DNA of 44,015 nt. Source: Rhodospirillales bacterium. Lineage in GTDB: Bacteria > Pseudomonadota > Alphaproteobacteria > ATCC43930 > CGMCC-115725. The stretch is from the NCBI GenBank assembly GCA_947473305.1, contig CANJCB010000010.1, positions 89,967 through 133,981 on the forward strand. Direction: 5' to 3'. Positions 35,109 to 42,133 of the stretch are shown one piece after another. The notes under the pieces were generated by a model that ran no database searches, had not been told where the DNA came from, and saw only the letters and a list, made by a program, of their open reading frames with translations. Position numbers and translations under genes: made by a program. Numbering within the stretch: the first letter of the stretch is position 1; the number at the start of each line of letters is the position of its first letter.

Positions 35109-35333
35109 ATGTCATCCCTATCCGTCGAAATCTTCGGTTGCTCTGACAAGGGCGCGATCGGCGTCGGGACGGGTGAATTTATCCTCGTTCCGGAGACGCA
35201 CACGGCGCTGCTTAAATCGGCCGTGGGCACCGGCGAGTTGCTCGGCGCGGTCCATTTCGGCCATGCGATAGCCTATGTGGTAAAGTTCCCCTGGATGCTG
35301 CGGCGCGTTCTCTTCAATTTCGGCAGATACTGA
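35109..35333 (+). CDS. Hypothetical protein (74 aa)
   Basis: The 74-residue frame starts MSSLSVEIFGCSDKGAIGVG and ends in a basic, aromatic helix PWMLRRVLFNFGRY. An AGAGAG stretch lies about ten bases upstream, and a perfect TATAAT is at 35054-35059. An upstream in-frame ATG at 35022 would add 29 low-quality residues. No known family is seen. Confidence 0.55.
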   Translation: MSSLSVEIFGCSDKGAIGVGTGEFILVPETHTALLKSAVGTGELLGAVHFGHAIAYVVKFPWMLRRVLFNFGRY

Positions 35334-35362
35334 CGCAGGGACCCAGCAGGGCAGGCTACCTC

Positions 35363-35536
35363 TTACTCGTTCCCGAACTTGGGCTTCGGATCGGCGTTCT
35401 GTGCCTGATTGTCGCCCCTGACGCGCAGCTCCCGCCGCAGGGTCTTCTTGTCGAAATCCTTTTCCTTGGCGGCCGATGAAATCGCGGCGTCGGCGCTTTC
35501 CGGGACGCCGGGAACCTTGATGCTGGTATTGCCCAT
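35363..35536 (-). CDS. Small charged hypothetical protein (57 aa)
   Basis: The frame encodes MGNTSIKVPGVPESADAAIS, then AAKEKDFDKKTLRRELRVRG, and ends NADPKPKFGNE. A strong AAGGAGAT lies about seven bases ahead of the ATG. The composition is hydrophilic and probably partly disordered. It is divergent from the 63-residue gene. It is not a recognised family, but the ribosome site and residue pattern support it. Confidence 0.6.
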   Translation of the reverse strand: MGNTSIKVPGVPESADAAISSAAKEKDFDKKTLRRELRVRGDNQAQNADPKPKFGNE

Positions 35537-35647
35537 TTTCTATCTCCTTCTTCTCCCAGAAGTCGGAGCAGGGGCAGGGAGTTCCCTAACTTCAGGGAAC
35601 CCAATGGGCCGGCCATGGTTTTGCTGGGAAACCCATGGAGACCGATC

Positions 35648-35839
35648 ATGATGACCGCGACCGATTACTGGCAGAAGATCTACGATCACGAGCGCATGTG
35701 GGTGGACAATCTCCGCGCGGGCTCGCTCAGCATCAGCGATGCGGCCGGCCAGAGCATCGTTCCGGACCTGATCGAGAAGCATGAACGGGCCGCTCACGAA
35801 GCCCAGAGCGTCCTTATGAACCTCGGCACGATTATGTAG
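35648..35839 (+). CDS. Small hypothetical protein (63 aa)
   Basis: The frame starts MMTATDYWQKIYDHERMWVD and continues as an amphipathic helix to VLMNLGTIM. GGAG is seven bases ahead of the first ATG. Its stop codon lies inside a 15-bp tandem repeat shared with the end of the convergent solute-binding protein gene. The function is unknown. Confidence 0.6.
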   Translation: MMTATDYWQKIYDHERMWVDNLRAGSLSISDAAGQSIVPDLIEKHERAAHEAQSVLMNLGTIM

Positions 35840-35878
35840 CTCTCAGGCATGTAGCCCTCAGGCATGTAGCCCTCAAGC
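35834..35878. repeat. Three 15-bp tandem repeats across two stop codons
   Basis: The units atgtagctctcaggc, atgtagccctcaggc and atgtagccctcaagc are contiguous. The first contains the TAG of the 63-residue gene (plus). The third contains the TGA of the solute-binding protein (minus, 35873-35875). Confidence 0.9.
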
Positions 35879-36739
35879 GACGCGCTGGCAGGCCTGCTCC
35901 GCGGTCAGGTCCTCGCCGTCCCCTTGGACAGTAAAGCCATAGGATTTGATGATCTGCTGCGCCTCGCCGGATTTCTTCATCTTCCGGTATTCGGCCTGGA
36001 AGGCTTCTATGAGGTCCGTGTCGCCCGGGCGGAACGCGGGTCCGGATCCATGCACGAAATCGTCCGGCAAGGGATAGACGATGTCGAAGCCGTTGTTTCG
36101 CGCGGCCCGTTGCTCTTTCAGGATCAGGATGCCTGAAAAGATGATCTGGACACGCTTTGTATAAAGCGCCTCCAGCAGGGCGGAATTATCCGGGAATTGG
36201 CTGATCGTGCCTTTACGGCCGCTGGTCACGGCGGCCTGAACGAGGGGCAACATCGCCGTGCTGGTCAACATGCCGACCCGGTCGATCTTCTCGCCGATCT
36301 CCTTGATGGTCTTCGGCACGTCGGGCAGGTCGGCGGGAATATAGGCAAAGCCCGAGCTGTCGATCAGAAAGGGGTCGCTATAGGCAACCTGCTCGCAGCG
36401 CACCTTGGTGATGGTGAGCGCGGCCGAGATGAAATCCCATCGTCCGGCCTGGAGACCGGGGATCAAGGCGCCATAGGTCGACACCACGCCTTCGAGCTTC
36501 GGCACGCCGAGCCGTTTCATGATGATGCCAGTGATGGCGGGCGCCACGCCGTCCAGAGTTCCGTCGGGTTTCAGCTCGCTATAGGGCGGGCCGTTCGTGA
36601 TGCCGACCTTTGCCACGCCGGCCTTGCGAAGTCGTTCCAGCAGGCCGGCTCCTTGTGCAAAGCCTGGCGCGGGGATCAAGCCGCCGGCTCCCGCCGCCAT
36701 CGTCCCGATGACCGACCGCCGAGTCCAAATCTGAGCCAT
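35873..36739 (-). CDS. ABC transporter amino-acid-type solute-binding protein
   Basis: The 288-residue secreted protein has a twin-arginine-like start (WTRRSVIGTMAAGAGGLIPAPGFAQ). A type II periplasmic binding fold follows, with GITNGPPYSELKPDGTLDGVAPAIT and the late block PDDFVHGSGPAFRPGDTDL. It resembles polar amino-acid or ectoine-binding proteins. No permease or ATPase gene is adjacent, so it is an orphan. AGGAGG is nine bases ahead of the ATG. An inverted repeat ttgtc-N8-gacaa lies upstream at 36779-36796. Confidence 0.87.
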   Translation of the reverse strand: MAQIWTRRSVIGTMAAGAGGLIPAPGFAQGAGLLERLRKAGVAKVGITNGPPYSELKPDGTLDGVAPAITGIIMKRLGVPKLEGVVSTYGALIPGLQAGRWDFISAALTITKVRCEQVAYSDPFLIDSSGFAYIPADLPDVPKTIKEIGEKIDRVGMLTSTAMLPLVQAAVTSGRKGTISQFPDNSALLEALYTKRVQIIFSGILILKEQRAARNNGFDIVYPLPDDFVHGSGPAFRPGDTDLIEAFQAEYRKMKKSGEAQQIIKSYGFTVQGDGEDLTAEQACQRVA

Positions 36740-36778
36740 GATGGGTTCCTCCTGTCGTGCGACTTCACTTCCGCTCTT

Positions 36779-36796
36779 TTGTCAACATTCCGACAA
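36779..36796. promoter_or_regulatory. Inverted repeat in divergent promoter region
   Basis: The half-sites ttgtc and gacaa are separated by eight bases, 40 bases upstream of the solute-binding protein gene and overlapping a TTGACA on the minus strand. It could be an operator, but the regulator is unknown. Confidence 0.4.
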
Positions 36797-36883
36797 TCAT
36801 ACCCGCTCCGCCCTGTAAATCCAGTGGCTCTTGGCATTCCCTTTTCAGGCGCTATGCTCCCGGTTCCTTCATGCTGGTAGAGA

Positions 36884-38323
36884 ATGCCCCAAGATAAACC
36901 CGAGACGGCGCCGCCCAAGGCGCCCGCCAAGCCTCTCCTCGTTGCCGCCATCGTCGCGACCGCCTTCTTCATGGAGACGCTCGACAGCACGGCGATCGCG
37001 ACGGCCCTGCCAAAAATGGCGGAGACCTTCGGTCGGAATCCGGTCGAACTCAGCATCGGCATCACGATCTATATGCTCACCATCGGGATCTGCATTCCCG
37101 CGAGCGGCTGGATTGCCGACAGATTCGGGACGTGCCGGGTATTCTGCGGGGCCATCGCGATCTTCACCCTGGGGTCGGCCGCTTGCGGCTTTACCGACGA
37201 CCTCTGGGGGTTTGTCGCCGCGCGGATCGTCCAGGGAATCGGCGGGGCGATGATGTCTCCGGTGGGACGGCTCGCGGTGCTGCGCACCACGGAGAAAAAG
37301 GATCTGGTGCGGGTCCTGAATTACGTGATCTTCCCTGGCTTGATGGGATTGATGGTGGGGCCGCCGGTCGGGGGCTTCATCACCACCTATCTCTCCTGGC
37401 GCTGGATCTTCTACGTCAACCTGCCGATCGGACTTCTGGGGATCCTGTTGGCCCGACGTTTCGTTCCCAATCTTTTCGGCTCGGAGAAGCGACCCTTCGA
37501 CGCGATCGGCTTCTTCTTGAACGGAGGAGGGCTGGGGGGCGTCATTTACGGGATGGATCTGATCGCGGGCGCGCGGTCGAATTGGCCAACCGGAGGGGTC
37601 CTGGTGGCGGTCGGCGCGATGCTGCTCGCTTTGGGGGTACGCCATGCCCTGACCGCGAAGCGGCCCATCCTCGACCTGAAGGCGATGCGCGTGCGGAGTT
37701 TCGCGGTCACCAATACCGGCGGCGCGCTGTTCATCGTCGGCTCGACGGCGCCCGCCCTGTTGCTGCCGCTTTTGTTCCAGGTCGGACTGGGGATGAGCGC
37801 CTTCGCTTCCGGGCTTCTCGTGCTCTCCCATTCCGCCGGCGACATCTCGGCGAAAGGGGTCACCACGGCAACGATCCGTCTCCTGGGGTTCAGGACCGTC
37901 CTTCTGCTGATGCCGCCGATCTATGCCGTGCTTCTCGGCTGTTGCGCCTTTTTCACCACCGCGACCCCGGTGCCTGTGATCGTCGCGATCCTCTTCGCCT
38001 TCGGCGCGATCAGGTCCTTCAAGCTCAGTGCCTTGTCGAGCATGCAATTCGCGGACATCCCGCGGGGGGACATGACCGCGGCCTCGACCCTCTCCAGCGT
38101 AACCCAGCAGATCACGCGCGCCGCCGGCATCGCGGCCGGCGCGGTCATCCTGAACATTACGGCGGCGCTTCGAGGCGCGGCGGAAGGGCCGCCCTCGCTG
38201 ACCGAATTCCAGGTGGCCTTCGCCATTGCGGCGATCGCTTCAGGACTGTCCGTTTTCTGGTATCGCACCCTCGATCCCGCCATCGGATCGGAGGTCAGCG
38301 GTCACAAGCGGAATGCCGCCTAG
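36884..38323 (+). CDS. MFS exporter, DHA2 (EmrB/QacA) type
   Basis: The 479-residue membrane protein has about fourteen hydrophobic segments. Motif A-like GWIADRFGTCRVF is in the first cytoplasmic loop, and motif C GLMVGPPVGGFIT is near residue 155. FFMETLDSTAIATALPKMA is the helix-1 signature of DHA2 drug exporters. It probably expels drugs or metabolites using protons. No membrane-fusion partner is adjacent. Its stop shares the palindrome CTAG with the stop of the convergent lipoprotein gene. Confidence 0.9.
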   Translation: MPQDKPETAPPKAPAKPLLVAAIVATAFFMETLDSTAIATALPKMAETFGRNPVELSIGITIYMLTIGICIPASGWIADRFGTCRVFCGAIAIFTLGSAACGFTDDLWGFVAARIVQGIGGAMMSPVGRLAVLRTTEKKDLVRVLNYVIFPGLMGLMVGPPVGGFITTYLSWRWIFYVNLPIGLLGILLARRFVPNLFGSEKRPFDAIGFFLNGGGLGGVIYGMDLIAGARSNWPTGGVLVAVGAMLLALGVRHALTAKRPILDLKAMRVRSFAVTNTGGALFIVGSTAPALLLPLLFQVGLGMSAFASGLLVLSHSAGDISAKGVTTATIRLLGFRTVLLLMPPIYAVLLGCCAFFTTATPVPVIVAILFAFGAIRSFKLSALSSMQFADIPRGDMTAASTLSSVTQQITRAAGIAAGAVILNITAALRGAAEGPPSLTEFQVAFAIAAIASGLSVFWYRTLDPAIGSEVSGHKRNAA

Positions 38324-38679
38324 GACGCAGGGGTCCAGCCTTTCTGGATGAGACAGGCCCGGACCTCCCGGTCCCGGGCCTCCTGGGCGTCGTCGACCAT
38401 CCGCGTGCTGGGAGGCAGCGCCGGCACCGTTTGGGGATGGCAGTTCAGGCTGGGACCCGCACCGGAGCAGGCGACCGTCGTCTGGGGACTCGATCCGGGA
38501 GAGACCTCCACCATGCGCAGGCGCGCCGGAAAGCGGATCGTCGCATCGTTGGTGCAGGCGGTCTTGGTGGTTTCGAACTCTTCGTTCGTAGCACCCGCTT
38601 TCGTCCATCTTTCAGCGCAACCGGCAAGCAAGATGCCGCCGAGGCACAGGACCAACGACATCCGCAGGGGTTTCGGCAT
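38320..38679 (-). CDS. Hypothetical lipoprotein
   Basis: The 119-residue protein has a lipoprotein signal peptide with lipobox LLAGC (MSLVLCLGGILLAGC). The mature part has several cysteines (TACTND, ACSGAG, NCHPQ, ACLIQKGW) that could form disulfides. GGAGG is five bases ahead of ATG 38679. No known family is recognised. Confidence 0.75.
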   Translation of the reverse strand: MPKPLRMSLVLCLGGILLAGCAERWTKAGATNEEFETTKTACTNDATIRFPARLRMVEVSPGSSPQTTVACSGAGPSLNCHPQTVPALPPSTRMVDDAQEARDREVRACLIQKGWTPAS

Positions 38680-38768
38680 TGGATCCTCCGCCAAAATTGC
38701 ATCCACTCATATATGTAGCGTCGATTGGCAAGCAGGACAAATTCGCGCCGAAGACCGCGCCGATGGGA

Positions 38769-39194
38769 TCAGGCTGCCTGGGATTGCCTAATCCGTTCGA
38801 CCGCCGCACTCAGCATGTTGGGAAGATAGGGCTTGGGCAGAAAGGGCAAGCGCCGGGCCGCGGGATCGGCGATATAGCCGGAGGTAAGAAGGATCCTCAT
38901 GGCGGGATAGCGCTTGGCGGCCCAATCCGCGAGTTCGAGCCCGTTCACCGTTCCCGGCATGACGATATCGGTGAACAGGAGGTCGATGGGACCGCCATCC
39001 CGCAGGATACGCAAGCCTTCTTCGCCGCTTTCCGCGGATATCACGATATGGCCCCAGGCTTCGAAACAGGTCGCCGCCAGGGTGCGGATATCGCTGTCGT
39101 CTTCAACGATCAATACGAGCAATTTCTTGCGCTCCGTGTCATTTGCGCAGTCATCGCGGAAGCCTAGGCTTTCAAGATAAAACGACAGGATCAT
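38769..39194 (-). CDS. Single-domain response regulator
   Basis: The 141-residue protein is a lone receiver domain. It has the acidic pair in LVLIVEDDSD, the phospho-acceptor aspartate in DLLFTDIVMPG, the conserved threonine in ILLTSGY, and the lysine in FLPKPYLP. There is no output domain, so it may act as a phosphate sink or protein-interaction switch, as CpdR and DivK do. The start at 39194 lacks a good ribosome site and adds about 25 residues before the fold. No kinase is adjacent. Confidence 0.87.
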   Translation of the reverse strand: MILSFYLESLGFRDDCANDTERKKLLVLIVEDDSDIRTLAATCFEAWGHIVISAESGEEGLRILRDGGPIDLLFTDIVMPGTVNGLELADWAAKRYPAMRILLTSGYIADPAARRLPFLPKPYLPNMLSAAVERIRQSQAA

Positions 39195-39260
39195 TAAAAC
39201 AGCCGCCCAAAAGGGGCTGGCCCTTCGGTGGAAATATCCACCCTTTGGGACGAAAAGCAG

Positions 39261-39284
39261 AAAGGCCGCCCTAAGGCGGCCTTT
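39261..39284 (-). terminator. Terminator hairpin of the 25-codon microgene
   Basis: The arms aaaggccgcc and ggcggccttt form a 10-bp stem around ctaa. On the minus strand it is followed by CTGCTTTTCG, a modest U-rich tail. A second short hairpin aacagc-tgatg-gctgtt lies at 39294-39310. Confidence 0.75.
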
Positions 39285-39325
39285 CCCTTGTCAAACAGCT
39301 GATGGCTGTTCGCCTCGGCTCCCCC

Positions 39326-39403
39326 TCAGGGAAGGAAAGCCTCCGGGCGCGATGCGATCCCGGCAGCGGCAGCCTTCAACGGCTGTTGATGACAATCTTT
39401 CAC
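39326..39403 (-). CDS. 25-residue microprotein with maximal Shine-Dalgarno (GTG start)
   Basis: The frame reads VKDCHQQPLKAAAAGIASRP then EAFLP. The preceding GAAAGGAGGTGATCC (39405-39419, minus) is complementary to 15 nt of the 16S rRNA 3' end as generally conserved in bacteria. The spacing of seven bases to GTG is ideal. A promoter (TTGACA, 16 bases, TATCGT) and a terminator frame it as its own transcript of about 170 nt. The product may be a regulatory peptide, or the RNA itself may matter. It lies downstream of dctA. Confidence 0.65.
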   Translation of the reverse strand: MKDCHQQPLKAAAAGIASRPEAFLP

Positions 39404-39438
39404 GGGATCACCTCCTTTCGGTAGTTGCGGGTGCATTG

Positions 39439-39466
39439 ACGATAACTTGCCGTTCCCCGCTGTCAA
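39439..39466 (-). promoter_or_regulatory. Sigma-70-type promoter of the microgene
   Basis: On the minus strand TTGACA (39461-39466) and TATCGT (39439-39444) are separated by 16 bases. The start would be near 39432, about 29 bases ahead of the microgene. Confidence 0.7.
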
Positions 39467-39480
39467 CCGAATGTCGCTCG

Positions 39481-40797
39481 CTAACCTGTGGTAACGGCAG
39501 TCTCCACATCCGAGGGATCGATGTCCCGGCGCAGGGCTGCGTTGAGCTTGTCCCGGTCGAGTTCGCCTTCCCACCAGGACACGATGATCGTGGCGACTCC
39601 GTTTCCGGTTATATTGGTGAGGGCTCGACACTCGCTCATGAACTTGTCGATGCCGAGCACGATGGCCATGCCGGGAACAAGCTCGGGGCTTACGACAGCA
39701 AGGGTTGCGGCCAGGGTGATGAAGCCCGCGCCGGTAATGCCGCTCGCTCCCTTCGAGGTGAGCATCGCCACCAGGAGGATCGTGATCTCCTGTTCGAAGG
39801 AGATATGCACGCCCAGCGCCTGGGAGATGAAGAGGGTCGCCAGCGTCATGTAGATATTGGTGCCGTCGAGGTTGAACGAATACCCCGTCGGGACCACCAG
39901 GCCGACCACCGATTTGGAGCAGCCGAGGCGTTCCAGCTTCTCCATGAGCTGCGGCAGGGCCGACTCGGAGGAACTCGTCCCCAGCACGATGAGGAGCTCG
40001 TCCTTGATATAGGCGAGGTAGCGGAAGATGTTGAAGCCCGCTATGCGGGCGATGAGCCCGAGGACGACCACCACGAAGATGATCGCGGTGATATAGAAAA
40101 CCGCGATGAGCCCTAGAAGGTTGACGATGGCTCCGGTGCCGTAGCGGCCGATCGTGAAGGCCATGGCTCCGAAGGCGCCGATCGGGGCGGCCTTCATGAC
40201 GATGGCAATGATGCCGAAGACCACATGGGTCGCCTGGTCGATGAAATCCGTCACCAGCTTCGCCCGCTCGCCCAGGGCCATCAGAGAGAAGCCGAAGAGG
40301 ATCGAGAAAAGCAGGACCTGCAGGATGTCGCCGCTGGCGAAGGCGCCGATCGCGCTCGACGGCACCAGATGGGTCACCATGTCGATCGTCTTCATCGCAT
40401 CCGCCTGCTTGGCGAAGGTGGCGACCGCATTGGCGTCGCCATGTCCGCTGAAGCCAGCGCCGGGCTGAAGGAGTTCGCCTACGACGAGCCCCAGGATCAG
40501 CGCGAAGGTGGAGACGATCTCGAAATAGACGAGCGCCTTGATGCCCACGCGCCCGACTTTCCGGGCATTATTGATATGCGCGATCCCGGAGACGACCGTG
40601 CAGAAGATGATCAGGGGGATAACCATCCGGATCAGGCTCACGAACATGTCGCCGAGCGCCTTGATCCAATCGTTGGTGGCAAACGCCGGCCAGAGCCAGC
40701 CGACGATTCCACCGAGCACGATGCCGATCAGCACCTGGATGTAGAGCACCGTGTAAAATGGTTTGCGCGCCGCGCCCGCATCTGTCCCGACAGTCAT
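39481..40797 (-). CDS. dctA: C4-dicarboxylate/proton symporter
   Basis: The 438-residue membrane protein is a DctA of the glutamate-type dicarboxylate:cation symporter family. Landmarks are the early [20 protein letters not shown], the re-entrant loop [38 protein letters not shown] and [15 protein letters not shown]. It imports succinate, fumarate and malate. GGGGAGG precedes the ATG. The dctBD regulators are not in the window. Confidence 0.95.
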   Translation of the reverse strand: MTVGTDAGAARKPFYTVLYIQVLIGIVLGGIVGWLWPAFATNDWIKALGDMFVSLIRMVIPLIIFCTVVSGIAHINNARKVGRVGIKALVYFEIVSTFALILGLVVGELLQPGAGFSGHGDANAVATFAKQADAMKTIDMVTHLVPSSAIGAFASGDILQVLLFSILFGFSLMALGERAKLVTDFIDQATHVVFGIIAIVMKAAPIGAFGAMAFTIGRYGTGAIVNLLGLIAVFYITAIIFVVVVLGLIARIAGFNIFRYLAYIKDELLIVLGTSSSESALPQLMEKLERLGCSKSVVGLVVPTGYSFNLDGTNIYMTLATLFISQALGVHISFEQEITILLVAMLTSKGASGITGAGFITLAATLAVVSPELVPGMAIVLGIDKFMSECRALTNITGNGVATIIVSWWEGELDRDKLNAALRRDIDPSDVETAVTTG

Positions 40798-40821
40798 GTT
40801 TCCTCCCCTTGGCGTACATTT

Positions 40822-40834
40822 CTGATACGATCAG
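40822..40834. promoter_or_regulatory. Palindrome in the dctA leader
   Basis: ctgat-acg-atcag lies about 25-37 bases upstream of dctA. It is flanked by two copies of cgtacat at 40813-40819 and 40841-40847. A local operator is possible. Confidence 0.35.
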
Positions 40835-40942
40835 AGAAGCCGTACATAAAACTTATCGGTTTCCTACAAGGGGAAGCGTGCGGTGAGGGGTTTATCGTCG
40901 GCGACGGGCGACAAAGGGGCGAGCCTGTCTGTAAACGTCCAG

Positions 40943-41323
40943 CTAGGACGCGATCGCGGTCCGCGCCACCATCGAAACCGGCCGGTAGGTGCAGCCCTCG
41001 GAGCGAACACCGGCGCCGCGGCTCAAGACGACCCGGTCGATGGTCGGAACCGAGTTTGCGAGACGCGCATAGATCCAGCGGGCGATGTTCTCGAGCGAGG
41101 GGACTTCCAAGCCAGCGATATCGTTGAGATACTTCTCATCCAACTCGCTCTGGAGGCGATCGATATGATCGTCCACGTCGGTAAGACTCGTAGCCCAGCC
41201 ATAAACAGGGTTCGGATCTCCTACAAATACAACCTGCACCTTGAAGGAATGACCATGCAACCCCGAATAGGGAGGCAGCTGGTGAGCCGCTTCAAAGGTA
41301 AATTCACGAAAAGTCTCAATCAT
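40943..41323 (-). CDS. Divergent 6-pyruvoyl-tetrahydropterin synthase/QueD-like protein
   Basis: The protein of about 126 residues has the T-fold PTPS pattern. MIETFREFTFEAAHQL contains a zinc histidine (H14), and H23-G-H25 supplies the other two. However, the nucleophilic cysteine normally located before HGH is missing, because the loop is only PPYSGL. The usual DH of LDHRYLND-type motifs is DE here (LDEKYLND). The expected QueD/PTPS chemistry is therefore doubtful. ATG 41323 is favoured because upstream codons (to 41464) are AT-rich and unlike the family. A GGGAGG lies 13-14 bases upstream. It is divergent from the SUOX-fold protein gene. Confidence 0.82.
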   Translation of the reverse strand: MIETFREFTFEAAHQLPPYSGLHGHSFKVQVVFVGDPNPVYGWATSLTDVDDHIDRLQSELDEKYLNDIAGLEVPSLENIARWIYARLANSVPTIDRVVLSRGAGVRSEGCTYRPVSMVARTAIAS

Positions 41324-41557
41324 CTTAACCGACGGTCCTCCCTGACCCCGATACTCCATACGGGGCACACCGAAGAGCTTTTGTAGCAGATATACGGTAA
41401 TCGTTAAAAAATTGTGTTCAACCTCTACTTTCGATGGATAAGCGAGCAGCGCACCAAGGGACATTCGAACGCAATTAGATAAGGCTTTAGATGATTTTAA
41501 GTCTTAGTTAATGAGCGCTGCTGAAATCTTGCTCGGGGAATACATGGGGAGGGCTTT

Positions 41558-42082
41558 ATGAAGGCAAAGTATGCCGGCGCTCGTTTGGCGGGTTGGATGT
41601 TCGCTTTGGTGGCACTGGTAATCGGCGGAACGGCCTGGGCGGTTACGCTGCCGGTGCCCAAGGAAAAGCCGATACTGACGGTCGCCGGCATGATCGGCGT
41701 CACCAACAAGGGGAATACCGCGGAATTCGACCGCGAAATGCTCGAGGCGCTTGGGATGGTCTCCTTCGAGACGACGACGCCCTGGTTCCAGGGCAAGGTG
41801 AAATTCGAGGGCGTGCCGCTCAAAAAACTGATGGAGACGGTGGAGGCAAAGGGAACGCGTATCGTTGCGGTCGCGCTCAACGACTACAGCGCCGAGCTGC
41901 CGATGTCAGATGCCCAGGCCTATAACGTGATCCTCGCGCTGAAGCGGGATGGAGAATACATGCCGATCCGCGACAAAGGACCGCTCTTTATCGTTTATCC
42001 CTTCGATAGCGATACCGAACTGAAGAGCCAGAAGTATTACAGCCGCTCGGTCTGGCAAGTCGCACGCATCGAGATCAAGTGA
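41558..42082 (+). CDS. Periplasmic SUOX-fold (molybdopterin-binding-type) protein, PruR-like
   Basis: The 174-residue protein has a signal peptide (MFALVALVIGGTAWA). A small domain of the sulfite-oxidase molybdopterin-binding fold follows: ILTVAGMIGVTN, then TTTPWFQGKVKFEGVPLKKLM and VALNDYSAELP. It contains no cysteine at all, so it cannot ligate molybdenum as the enzymes do. This matches PruR of Agrobacterium, a proposed periplasmic pterin-binding sensor. It is followed after 51 bases by a membrane histidine kinase on the same strand, suggesting it presents a pterin to that kinase. GGGGAGGG precedes the ATG. Confidence 0.87.
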   Translation: MKAKYAGARLAGWMFALVALVIGGTAWAVTLPVPKEKPILTVAGMIGVTNKGNTAEFDREMLEALGMVSFETTTPWFQGKVKFEGVPLKKLMETVEAKGTRIVAVALNDYSAELPMSDAQAYNVILALKRDGEYMPIRDKGPLFIVYPFDSDTELKSQKYYSRSVWQVARIEIK

Positions 42083-42133
42083 GTTGCTCCAGCTCGTTTA
42101 CATAGGCGGACAGGCCGATCCAGGGGGCCAGGA

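Noticed and set aside
34927-35115. Minus-strand 62-codon frame across the FNR region
   Set aside because: It has no ribosome site, overlaps the FNR box, and its residue pattern looks random; the terminator and hairpins downstream fit a non-coding RNA better.
36869-38047. Long minus-strand frame opposite the DHA2 exporter (392 codons)
   Set aside because: It is a high-GC shadow frame, extremely rich in Arg, Asp, Gln and His, with no domain; the plus-strand exporter is clear.
39227-39242. Short palindrome ggtgga-aata-tccacc upstream of the receiver gene
   Set aside because: It is a 6-bp stem with no further context; it could be an operator, but nothing supports a specific call.
41324-41464. 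Upstream extension of the PTPS-like gene to ATG 41464
   Set aside because: The extra 47 codons are AT-rich, lack a ribosome site and do not resemble the family, which normally starts just before FxFxAAH.
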